Source: Dryococelus australis
Lineage: Eukaryota; Arthropoda; Insecta; Phasmatodea; Phasmatidae
Reading direction: 5' to 3'
Length of the DNA: 64,000 nt
Assembly (NCBI GenBank): GCA_029891345.1
Contig: CM056994.1
Coordinates: 61,473,251 to 61,537,250 of the forward strand
The notes under the pieces are model-generated. The model saw nothing but the letters and a program-made list of their open reading frames with translations. It made no database searches and was not told where the DNA came from. Positions 34,792 to 46,153 of the stretch are shown here, piece after piece (the stretch's first letter is position 1; the number at the start of each line of letters is the position of its first letter). The position numbers and the translations under genes are program-made.

Positions 34792-37700
34792 CCCCTTGAA
34801 GCGACGAAGACCCATCTTCAAGAATTCTCAAGTACTTCAGGTGTTGGTGGTGGTTGCCGCAATCATTTACTGTCAGTTGTACTTCTGGACTAGTGCCTCT
34901 TCTGTGTGCACGCTGCCTTGGCTGAAGTGCGGCTTGCCCATCTCAAGTTCACGTGCCATCTGGTTATTATCTGTGCAGGTTTATGGCTTCTTCATTCTCC
35001 CTCTTTGCTCTCCCCCTCTCTCATGGTTACGTGGTGGGGGAGGTTTCGGCGTACAGTGCCTTCTGTTTGCCAGTGCAGTTGTAAACATCTGATCGCATTT
35101 CTTTGCTCGTGTTTCTTAACAAGGGAGAAAGAGTTTTGGAAAGGAAAGTTGCGGGAAAAAGTTGTTTGTTTAGTCGAACCTGGGCCTTCCTGGTACGAGG
35201 GCAGATCACATATCAGCGAAAAAAAAATTTTTTATATTAAAACATTTGGTTTGTACAAATGTTGCTTGCACAAATATTTTAATTTATTTGATTTTTATTT
35301 CTGTCCTGAAGAAATAAAAGGGAGCATCTAATGGAGAAAGAGGGGTGTTAATCCTACTCGCAGAGGATTGCTAGCGGGGAACGATTTACTGTGGCCACTA
35401 TGGAATAAAGTTAACTGGTATGGTATTCCAGCCATTATGGTCGTACAGTAAACTGGTTTCATGCAGTGAAAAATGCAAGCTTTAAGAAAATAATTTTGAT
35501 ACATCCTACACTAACTCCGGGTGGCTTTCCTACACAGGAAAAGAGTGTAGTGCATAGAAGAATCACATACATGAAACTGGCACTTAAATAATGTGTACGA
35601 TTTGTATGTAAAACAAGCTTAAACTTAATTCAGCTATTTGCTGTTACACAAACACTGTTAGGTTAAGTTCACACTGTTCATCATTCCAATTACAAGGTTA
35701 ACACTCTGAAGGTTACGGTTGTAATAATCTATTTTATCTTGAACATGAGCTACACATGTTGAATAAACTAGAACGCTAATACAAGTTTACCCTGTATAGT
35801 GGGAGGTTAAAAATATTTACATGACTGGTGGCTGGACTCAGTGATTCTTATAAACAAAGATACAGTGTTATACGCACGTAGATGATTCATTATTCTGGTG
35901 TGGCAGGGATTTATGTAACAGGCAGGCTTGCGCCTCCTTATCTGGTTACATAAAGTATGCTCAACTGCGTGAGTGTGGCATGAGGTTGCGTAATGTTGTT
36001 GGCGGAGCCTCAGTTACTTCGCAACAGTAGGGGTTTCACTTGGCGTAAAAAGTTTCTTTACGTGTGCATAAGGTTGAGCGACTGCTCTCACAATTAGGTA
36101 GGGTTACATAGTACGTAAATTATGTTTTGTAGGTAATGGGAGGTTTGCAATGCCTCATATTATCCAAACCTAAAATTTACAATATTTACAAGGTCTCCCT
36201 GTTGGGTTTACGATCATCATTCTTATTAACACTAGTGTACACGTGTGGAAGGTTTTATGTTACCTCAATACACTAAGTCTTACATTACACCTTTTCCCAT
36301 ACCCTCCTACTGAGGTTACATTCGGGTTATAAACTCCTTACTTGCTAGTCCTTAGGTCTATCAGGTACAGATACAGCATGAGCTTACATTATTTTCAACA
36401 TTTTGGGGTTATGCATAACCAAGCATGGTTAAATCACGCATGTGAGCAGCTTCACTGGCTCAGGGACAAAATTTACTTCCTCGTGGCTGTAGCGTGTGGG
36501 ATTATCTGCCTCAACTGAGTAGATAAGCTACTTAAGCCATACTGACGGTGGTATACATACAATAGCAAGAGATTGGACATCTCGGGTTACACAACACTGT
36601 GACTTAAAATACAAAAATCTAACCTAATACACGGAATATTACACTACAGTTCATATTTTAAATTCACACTCAAATTAAGGGATTTTCCTTCTAAGGAAAG
36701 TAAAAATAATACTAGGTCTACATAACTACTTTAATTAATATAATTTGTATCAATGCTAAGCTCCGTTCGTCTTATGCGATTCTTGTTACACTATTACTGG
36801 GGTTTCATATTAGTGAGAGTTTTACTTTAGTTGACGTAACGAGAAAATTTCAATAGGGGATTTTGTTAGGAACTCTACATTTACAAAACTAAACACTTTA
36901 CGTTAATTTACAGGGGAGCCTTTCTTATGCTAGTGGCAACACTTTTTAAAATCCAAAGTTTTAAGAAGATTAGGAATGATCTGCTTGGCGGTTATGGCGT
37001 GCTCACAGCGAGCTCTCAACTCATGCTCTTACGTAAATTACATGTGGTTTTTTACTCAAAGTCACCCAGTCACATTGCGAAGAATGAAGAGGGTTTCGTC
37101 GAGGTTATGTTCAAGGACCTGCTGAAAGGCTTAAATTTACACATCCACACTTCCTAACAGTGCTCACGGAATTCAGTGATGTTACGTTACACGTGTCGTA
37201 CTATGTTTCAAAATAGCAATAAAATTTTATTTCTTAGTAAATGCTTATGTTACACGAGCACTTAGGGGTTTTTTTTTTGGGGAATGGCAAACATTAATTT
37301 TTCAATCTGCTTGCGGGTTTGAAGCTACGTTAATTTTTCCTCTGGAAAACAAAACCTTCTGTTTGTCAAACTAGGAGAAAAAATTTTTTTATAAAAAATC
37401 AATTTGAGTTACTTCTACTTTACTCATGGTCATTGATAGGAGGTTGTTTACGTTACTTAGGGCACTTTTATTTTATTTTTTTCATAGTGTGGGGCCTCGG
37501 TTCCTATCAATGCAATTAATTTAGTTTGAATTATCAAGCTTTGAAAAAAAATGTTACAAGTTATGAGTTACACAAGCAAAATTTTGATTCTTGGGCGATG
37601 ACATGGACTCTTCTCGTCACACTGCCTAATCCTAACTGGCTGGAATGTCATGGTGCTTATTGACACCTAGCTGTCCCTACTAAAATAGCTATAAGTACTT

Positions 37701-37800
37701 GCACTCTCGTCCTGACCCAGAGTTTGGCCTTTCCTATCGTCTATCACTCCATACTTGATTAAATACTTTGGGTTATATTAAGGAGGCGCGCTAGTTTATT
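34792..37800 (-). mobile_element. Long non-coding 3' part of the element
   Basis: AT-rich DNA without frames lies between the Pro-rich region and the LTR. In sense, 37,530-36,930 aligns with 48,230-48,750 plus, and 35,550-34,800 aligns with 60,030-60,710 plus, so it is a regular part of the family. A pyrimidine tract and AG lie near 35,310. Confidence 0.6.
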
Positions 37801-37870
37801 ACTGGCATCAGCCAGGTACTCACTCAGACGTTGATGCAGAAGCTGGTGGAAGGCACTGATGTTTTGAAGC

Positions 37871-38776
37871 TCAGGGCTTCACAGAGTGCCCTCTTGCGTG
37901 GTGCTGGGGTGGGGGAGGCAGGCCAGCGGAATGCAGCAAATGCCTGCCATGACGCCTCTCTGTAGCGGCCTGGGACATGGCACGGCACATGCGCCTGGCA
38001 CGCAAGGGGGTAACTCGTGATTTGGACCCGGTGGTTGTAGACAGCATGGGGCCAGCATCCTGGGTGCTGGCAGCATAGGCTGTTGCTGCGCTGCTGGGCA
38101 CATCTGCTTCTCTAACTGTAGTTGTACTGCAGATGACATCTGCTTCACCATGTACCCTCGTGACAGGGGCTCCTCGTAACTTCACGGCCACAGAGCGGGT
38201 GATTGTTACTCGATACTGACTTGCGCTAGTCTCTCCCGATGGTGGGGGAATATTACTGGTGGCCATACCGCACACGGGCGACCGGCAACTCGCATTCACC
38301 GACTTCGCGGTTGGTGCGGCATCTCTCTCATCCTCTCCAACCTTTTCCAACGAGCTGCTGGGGTCCATCGCCAAGTTCACCAGTGGGTCCACAGGTGGAA
38401 GCGAAGACTGCGTCAAGCTTTCTTCCTCGGCTCGTCCACTTTCTCCATTCTTGCCTGGGAAGGGGTAGGATGGGTAGGATAGCAGGGGGTGCGTTCTAGA
38501 ATCCCTATCCTGGAGGAGGTCCACCATTTTAGGGGGGAGGCCGTGCCGGAACTGATCCTGGCGGGAGCAGGTACGCAGCCGCATCCAGATTGTCGTCCGG
38601 TGAGGGGCTTTTTCAGCTGTAGAGAAGAAGGGCGGGGAGACTCGCACAGCACATGCAGTCGACATCTCGGTTGATTCCTGGTGCTCTACAGCCAGGGTTA
38701 GGGCAAAGAAGGGGGACGAGGGGGTTACGCGGCCTAACCGCAATGCTCGTGGTGGAAGTAAATGAGGGGTATCCAT
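37871..38776 (-). mobile_element. Pro/Ser/Thr-rich frame of the Gypsy-type element
   Basis: A 301-codon open stretch rich in Pro, Ser, Thr, Ala and Arg. The block TYPSYPF/KGKN-like (LLSYPSYPFPGKNGESG) is also found in the plus-strand fragment at 47,003-47,452 (YPSYPLQGKNRESG). It lies upstream of the long non-coding part. It may be part of gag or a 3' accessory frame; I recognise no domain. Confidence 0.5.
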
Positions 38777-38892
38777 TCGTTGTCTTCACAGTCTCAGATT
38801 GGCTCTTCGAGGTGAAGCCATCTACCGGATTGCACCACAATGGCCCGAGCTGAACCCAAGGTGGTGTCCACCAGGATTTGAACTGGGGTCTA

Positions 38893-41607
38893 CAGTAGAA
38901 CCCCGATGATAAGTTTCCGCTTCATACATTTTCCCATATCATGGACCAATTTGTTTTAGTCCCATTAATAGTGCTATATTTACAATGGTTAATTTTCCCA
39001 GATTGTGCACTAATAAAATCATTTATTTCCCACATCTTACATTTTTTCAATAAACTCTGTGAGGTAAAAAATGCCACATGCACAAAATTGTTGCAGTTTT
39101 AAATCATAAATATTTACGTTTGAACGCTTTATCTGCAATAAAACAATTTGTTTATTTACTTACTGCCGAGTGCAACGTAAAAAGTACCAGAAAATACACA
39201 ACAGACGTGAAGACAGTGGACTTTGTCTATGGCCAGTAGCGCTTGGGTGCTAGCATCGATGCCATGTAAACAATAGCGCTTGGGCGCTAGCAGCGCTGCC
39301 ATATGGAGAAGAAAGCTTCTACAATCAATATTGTCAGACAGGCACGCATGCTAGCAGTGCTACCATCTCACGGCAAAGAGCGCTTCTACAATCAATATTG
39401 TCATAACAGGCACACTCTTGGCGATGGCAAGGTCGTGTCATCTTCGTGAACAAGGATACACTTTTTTTCTACGTTTGGGTGTTTATTTACTTTGCGTCGG
39501 CGGCCATGAAAGACAATTGTATGTGGTAACTGTTCGATTTCATAAAGACTTTTGAACAAAACGAATGTTCGGCAATGGAGTCGACAAGAAGAAAACGAAA
39601 ACCGCTAACAATAGAGCATACAATGGATATTTTAAAGCAGTTAGATGAGCATGTCGGTACGTATGTATCGTTAGCAAATAAACTCAGGATGCCCGTTTCA
39701 ACCATCAACACAATTGTAAAAACGAGAGCATCGATAGAGGAAGCCGCACAGAGAACAGGACCAATGGCAAGAATCCCTGTGGATGGAAAACTACTGCGTG
39801 AGAAAGCCCTGCACATTGCAGCTCATCTAGGCATTCAGTATTTCGCAGCGTCTAATGGTTGGATTGACTGTTTTAAAAAACACTACAACACGGTGTGTGG
39901 CGAAAGTAAAAGTGTTGATCCTCACACTGAAGAAGACTGGAAATAGACGTTACCGTCCCTTGTGAGCGAGTACAAACCTTGCAATATTTTCAATGCGGAT
40001 GAAACTAGTCTTTTTTTAATGTTTTGCCTAATAAAACACTGAGAAAGTTGTCATGGTGGGAAGCATAGCAAGCAGCATTTAACTGTTTTACTGCCCACCA
40101 ACTGTGATGGCAGTGAAAAATTACCACCTGTTGTTGTATGTAAAACTTTGAAACCACTGTGTTTTAAAGGTATAAAAACTTTACCTACCAAATACCATGC
40201 TAACAAGAAAGCATGGATGACGAGGGACTTGTTTACACTGCAGCTGCATGCATTAGATGCAAAAATGGGGGTACAAAACTGCAAGATTCTTCTTTACATT
40301 GATAACTATGTTGCTCACACACAAATTGTTGGTTTTAGAAACATTAACGTCTGTCTGTTGCCATCAAACTGTACTAGTGAACTGGAACCGCTACACTTGA
40401 GAATAATGCATAGCTTCAAAGCAAAGTACAGGAGGCGGCTTGTGCAGAAGTCACTCACAATGTTAGTGTGTGCTCAAGATCCAAGCACAATGAAATTCAG
40501 TGTACTAAATGCACTACATTACATTGCTTGGGCTTGGTCACAAGTTGATCCCATCACAATCAGGAACTGTTTCAAGAAAGTACGGTTTGTCCAGTCAGAT
40601 GCTATAATTGAATATTCAGATGCTACAACTGAGGATTCTAATGCCAGCCCTGGACAGTGGGAAGTGTTGGGAAAAAGCGTTACTTTTGAGGAGTTTGTCG
40701 GGATTGACGACACAGTTGTCACATCCGAAGTGCAGTCATTAGATGACATAATGGTTGATCACTTTCAAGAGAAGACGACTGCTAATGAACAAAACAAAGT
40801 TTTGAATGAGGACAGTGATGATGAAGATAATGAACCCAAACCAGCACCAACATGCAAAGAAGCAGTAGATGCACTTGAAACACTGTCATGATATTTGAAC
40901 AGTGTTAGTGGTAGTGAACACGTGTTCACCCACTTGTATAAAGTAGAACAACATATTGAAGAACTTGCCTGTTCGAATAGAAAACAGAAAAAAATTTCGG
41001 ATTTTTTTCCAAAGAAGTAGTCCTAATAGTTTTTAACTTTTATTAAAGGTATTACTTTTCTCTCAAAGAAATGACAGTTTACCAGTTCTGCTTTTTTCAT
41101 TAACATTTTGTTTATTTTAGATTGTTTTGTATGTCTATCAGTGATTTAATTGAATGTTTCTGCATTTATATGATATGTTTTTCTGTACTGTTAAAATGTT
41201 TCAAATTCTTGTATTTCATCATCAATATGTAAATATTTACAGTGCCCACTCTCTCCAAGAAATGTCTGTTAAGAAATGTTATCAATTTTTTCACATGTAA
41301 ATAGTTTGATGGCATACTTTACCTGTCAGGTTTGGTTATACTGTATGTTTATAATTGGTAAATATGTAAACTGTATTTCTGACGTTTTTCCTGTATTTTT
41401 CTGGTGTAACAATATTTTAAATCAAAATATTTTATCATTAGTATGTACATATTTATACCTTATGTTTAACTTTTAAAACATTACATTACTCTGGTAAACT
41501 GCTCTATAAAAATTTTTATTTTTGCTACTTTCCTTTTCATACACTTTCCTGCATCATTCACCATTTTTGTGCTGTCTGTTGAAAAGTGTATGATAGGGGT
41601 TCTACTG
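38893..41607 (+). mobile_element. Tigger (pogo-like) DNA transposon with TA duplication
   Basis: The inverted ends are CAGTAGAACCCCGATGAT (38,893-38,910) and, at the right, ATGATAGGGGTTCTACTG (41,590-41,607). TA flanks both sides (38,891-38,892 and 41,608-41,609). The 2,715-bp element carries a nearly full-length transposase (39,575-41,020) and sits inside the minus-strand Gypsy-type element, so it is the younger of the two. Length and organisation match known autonomous Tigger elements. Confidence 0.95.
39575..41020 (+). pseudogene. Decayed Tigger transposase (CENP-B-type DNA binding plus DDE)
   Basis: A single frame runs 482 codons from the ATG at 39,575. Order of parts: a psq/CENP-B helix-turn-helix (residues 1-55, ILKQLDEHVGTYVSLANKLR), a second CENP-B-type region to about 120, then the DDE domain with FNADET (first Asp at 39,998), LLYIDNYVAH (second Asp at 40,301) and ELEPLHLRIM. 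Here the third catalytic Asp, normally in PLDLGI, is His (40,394-40,396). An acidic tail ends in QKKISDFF, a PCNA-binding-like motif. In-frame stops lie at 39,944, 40,040 and 40,889. The stretch around 40,012-40,045 is locally out of frame. The protein cannot be active. Confidence 0.9.
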
Positions 41608-41609
41608 TA

Positions 41610-44600
41610 CCTCTCGAGTCATGTGAATAACAGGATCATGCAGGGGCTCTGCTCCTGTTTGGGAATTTACTACTTTCTCCCAGTAATCTAAAGTATCCCG
41701 GAGGGCTGAAGTCATGGTCAGGTGTGCCAGGGGGAGGGGTTTACCTTTTGTTGTTGTTGGGCCCAAAGGCACATGACTCGTTGGACCTGCATGGGAGTTC
41801 TAACACTCGTTGGGTGGGAAGGTGTTGTGGGGTCGACTCGTAAACATAGAAAACGGACTGGGGCAGGGGGAGGGGTAGCCTGAATCAGTTCGCCTTTCCA
41901 ATTGCCTACCAAGCCCTGGCGTTTACCTAGGGTGGTATGTAGCTGCCCACAGTCTATCCTACACTGCTGCTCTCGCAACCAGGACCATCCCAATATCATC
42001 TGCTCTCAGAGATAAGGGGCCACTAGAAAGGAAGTTTAGGGTAATCTCCCCAGATAACTGCAAGTGGACCTTATGGTGTGCCATTGTGACCATTAAGCTG
42101 GTGGGGCTCACGCTGGTCCTTTGACACTGCATGAGGAGTTTGCCCCTCATAAAATTGTGGTTGGCAGCTGTGTGTAATACGGCCACGACCATTGTATCAT
42201 TGGACTGCACTTTCAAATGGGGCTCGTCCGAAGAGGCAAGGACGGTGTTTAAAACTTTTAAATTGGCCACAACGGCGAATGACAGGGGCGGGGACACAAT
42301 GCACTCGGCGCCCAGTTGTCTGCCTTCTCTGTTCCCCTCTCCTGCCGGACGGGGCAAGCTCCATTGGAGTGTCATCCTTGGCAGTCCCAGCAAGAGGAGG
42401 AAGTAGTGAGAGGAGGTGGAGGCGAGGCGCTGCCTTCAAATGCCCGGAGGGGTTCTCCTTTACGGAGCTTGCCGAGCCGTATGGTCCCTGTGGTAATGCT
42501 CAGACCACGGCCTTGGTGGTCCTGAGTTCGTGGTGGCTCATGGGTTAGGGTGTACGCAAACCTGGGGGAGGTTCAAAGGCCTACTATTCACGGTGTTACG
42601 GTTTTCCTCCATGTTTCTATTCCTTCGAGATGGACCACGTGTCTCTGTATTATGCAGCTGTGCATTTGGAGGACGGGGGGATGAGATGCACATCCTCTGG
42701 GATCGCCGCCTCTGGCAATCCTGATTATAATATCACCCCGGGCAGTACCAGCGGCGCAGTAAGGAGGCGGCAGGGTGTGGCAAGGTCGCATCTCATTCTG
42801 CAGGCAGTCTGGGGAAAGGGGCCGGGCCATTAGCCCTGGTGCATGCTAGCTGTTCCTTTCCGGGGGAAGGGCGCTTATTCATCTCAAAACTCCCAAGCCC
42901 TGTCTGCGAGCTCCTCGACCATCTGAGGTTGAGGCGCGGTTAACAAGTTGCGTATTAACAAGTTGCGTATCGAGGAGGGAGTGTGCAGGTGATACACTTG
43001 ACCCTCTGTCCTTCACTCTGGTCAGGGTAAATCCTTTTATGAAGGCGCTCCTTGTGCCTGATAAATAGTTCTACATCCTCATCGTGCCTTTGCATGCGGG
43101 AGTGTAAATCAGTGATGAGATCACTAAGGATCTTGTCTCTGGAGAAGTGAGCAGTGAGCCGGGCTTTGAAATGTGGCCAACCTTCCACAAACTCACCATA
43201 TTTATCACACCATTTTCTGGCGAGACCGGTGAATTTATGATGAGCTCTATTCACACACTGTTTGTGCGGGATGAGGTGTTCCCTCAGCTACCTCTCGCAT
43301 TGGTTTAGGAATTTTCCGGTATCGGCTTGTGGTTTCCCGTTAAATTCCGGTAGCTCTAATTCACAAGGTAGCCCTGGGATAACCGGGCTATGCTTGTGGG
43401 TTGGATTGCGTGGTTTGAACGCCTGCTCTCTTCCGCAGACTTAGCACTGGTAAACTTGACCAGTGTTTCAGACTCGTTCATCTGACCAGCCGATACAGGC
43501 ATGGTAAAAGTCCCGGTTGCACAGTATGCAACGTACCCTATGCCTACTATGGCCTTGGCAATTGGCATGTCTGTGGTTCGTTTTGCCTGCATTCCTCGTA
43601 ATAATGGTATTCCAAACTGTCCGTATAAAGAGGTGCATCTTCCCATCCGATGCATGTATACTGACATTCCTGACAGCAATAATTACATTGAATTAAATTT
43701 AACCCGATGCGGGTGCAGGTAAGTACGGGGCAAGGTGCATTACTAACCCAAGCAGCTGTTACCTTGGCTAGAGTGCTGCGTGATTTGAGTTGACTCGCCT
43801 CTGAGTCAGATATGTTTACGAAATGTGCACCATGGGCTGTTTCTCATGACCCCCGAAGTCGTAGATAAGCTCCTCTGCAAGGAGTCATGATGGTGAAGAG
43901 GGGTTTGGGGGTGTGACTGGCTCAGTTCTCACCCTCAAAGCTTAGCTACTTAAGACATTTGGCCCCAAGTTGGGCACCAATTGACACAAACCCCTCTTGG
44001 GTCTTATTGGCTAAGAGGTTGTTATGCTGACTGCCCTCTTGGTTACGGAGGATGAGAGGGGGATCAAACCCCAGAGTGAGGTGGAGTGATATTAATTCCC
44101 TCCCAGAGAGTTTCACTTTCCTCATGACTAAGGCTGTCAAAAGGCGGAATGCCAGCAGTCCCAGGAATATGAATGCGGTTTGAGTCTATGATTACTTGAG
44201 GGTGATGTTGGCGGTGGATGATCTGGCCAATGTGACTGGGTTTATCCGCAATAGCCTCGTCGATCGCCGTGCAGGGACAAAGTTGGCCGGGCTTTGGTTT
44301 CATGGGATTTGGGGACTACCTTTGGTGGGAGTCAAACCCTAATGGTTTTCCCGGATGCCAACTTTATTGTGCAGTAATTTGGAGATCATCCGTGGGCGGG
44401 TGTCGAATCCCGGATCAACTTGCCAGTGGCTAGCCTGATAATGCTAGAGTGGGCTGGATCTACCTGAACGGGAGGTACCTGGTGGTCAGGGTTAATTACT
44501 GGTGGTTGATGGTCCGGACGGGTTTCCTCCTGGTCCTCCTCCGGCGGGCAATGGTCTAACCATCGGTCAAGTGGGGACTCCTGTGTAGATGGAATGATAG

Positions 44601-44635
44601 TGCCATAATATAGTGGAATGAAGTTCTGTTCATTT
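41610..44635 (-). mobile_element. gag and protease-like part of the 33-46 kb element
   Basis: In sense order: the continuation of the gag N-terminal frame (44,754-44,386; ELPPNEQNFIPLYYG is similar to the block at 62,190-62,250), a gag-like helical region (43,254-42,955, KWCDKYGEFVEGWPHFKARL) and a retropepsin-like region (42,393-41,959), whose layout parallels 49,294-49,551. The order is that expected of Ty3/Gypsy elements. It is broken in several places. Confidence 0.6.
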
Positions 44636-46153
44636 GGTGGCAGCTCTACTGGACTTAAAATTACACTATTACTATAAGCAGAAGTCAGCCGTTGTAGGGC
44701 GCATCTCTCATGACGCCTTTGGCAGCTCCCGATTCCACAATGCTCATTGTGCATTGAAATATGAGCTGTCTACCTTTCTGCGGACGTGACAGTCCTGGTG
44801 CGAGTACGACTTGACAGTCGTTTACACAAGGACCTGTTTGTGTGATAAGCAGTTAAGGTACCAAGACATAAGCCAAGTAACAGCTGAGGATGCACTGAAA
44901 ACCCAAAAGCAACAGCGTGCTCCTGCTGGCTTAAATGCCAATCACTTCGGGCCCCGTCTACTGTGGAGTCCAGTGCACCTCACAGCCATTTACTGACATG
45001 TTGAATTATTGCACAGATTAAATACTCTAAATTAAGAACCACAAGAAAATACTAACAAGGAAAACTACGCTACAATTATGGTAGGCGACATAAAGGGTTT
45101 CAATTTAATATTTATCACGGGGACTATGGAAACTGGAAAGTCACTGCTAAAAGAATACACTTTAAAATTAGCTACAAAATTACTAAAATAATTAAGAGCT
45201 GCAAAATTAGATGAAGGCGAGAATGATATAAAATAATTTAATTAAATAATGCAATGATTCTAAGTGACGCAATTTACCGCGTCTGATGTTATAAAAGGGT
45301 TTCTCCAGGGGGACACCAATCTGCTGCCGCTGGAGTCAAGGGAAATTGACTGTGGTAAGGGAGTAATGGGTACAGGTGGTCTGATTACCATCTGGAGGTC
45401 AGCTTGTGTAGACGAGCCTTGTGCACGCCGAAGGGCTGGAGTGCTGACGGTCTTTACAACCTGCTGGCTGGAGAGAGAGTGCTGCCTTCTCAAGCAGCAG
45501 GCTGGAGTTCGAACCGTGGTTCAGGCTGCGGAGAGGAGAGAGTCTTTGCAGGCTGAGGAGAGTCTTCGCAGACTAAGGAGAGCTCGCGACCCTATTTGGC
45601 CGGCGAGCCTGGTATCTCTGCCGAAGCCTGGTGCTGGACCTCTATTTATAATTGAAAATCCCCTAATAAGCTATTCTTCGGGGTGTGGGGGTATAGTAGC
45701 CTTCTGGCGCAGGGGTTGATTTTTCAAGATTCTGGAACGCCACTCATTTCTTATCTCCTCGCTTGGAGGCGATGACAATTTTAAGCACGTCTCTTGGAGT
45801 CGGGCTAGATATGATGTCACAAGGTTACAGGGGTGCTGCCATCTCTGGGGTTGACTGGAACTTCTCCCGTGGCTAAACTGAAGGGTAGTGGATTACAAAA
45901 TATATTTATTTTATTCATAGGGGTGGCGCTTGCATGCAGGATTCTGGATGGGCAATGTATTTCATAATTATTCACTTTAACTATTGTTATGTAGTCGGCT
46001 GACCAATGCTTTGCGTCTGCTTGATCGATATGTGAAATAATTTCTGCCACTGTAAATTACTTTCCCTGAGTGAGGGTCACTCATACATGGGGCAAAGTCG
46101 CCCGTAGAGAGCACATCTGTGCTGCGCAGCATGTTGGCATGTGTCAACGGTCA
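44636..46153 (-). repeat. 5' terminal repeat of the 33-46 kb element
   Basis: It aligns along its length with 33,286-34,791 and contains the same TATA box (about 45,652-45,642), leader and gag start. In sense it begins TGACCGTTGACACATGCC. The flanking TAACA (46,154-46,158) compares with TCACA (33,279-33,283) beyond the other end, a possible worn target duplication. Confidence 0.65.

Larger units (their letters stand above)
33286..46153 (-). mobile_element. Large Ty3/Gypsy-type element with long terminal repeats, Tigger inserted
   Basis: A direct repeat of about 1.5 kb lies at both ends (33,286-34,791 and about 44,636-46,153), both read on the minus strand. Between them, in sense order, come a gag N-terminal region (44,754-44,386), a retrotransposon-gag-like region (43,254-42,955) and a retropepsin-like region (42,393-41,959). 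Then follow a Pro-rich frame (38,776-37,871) and a long AT-rich non-coding region with a purine tract (CTTCAAGGGG, 34,801-34,792) against the 3' repeat. Reverse transcriptase and integrase are not recognised. The terminal repeats differ by roughly a tenth by eye, so the insertion is old. It is broken in many places. Without the 2.7-kb Tigger it is about 10.2 kb. Confidence 0.7.

Noticed and set aside
38860-38892. B-box-like sequence (CAGTTCAAATCC on the minus strand) next to the Tigger
   Set aside because: No A box at a suitable distance; it lies in retroelement DNA split by the Tigger.
42131-42833. Several overlapping plus-strand frames
   Set aside because: They oppose the minus-strand protease- and gag-like region of the Gypsy-type element and arise from its GC-rich composition.
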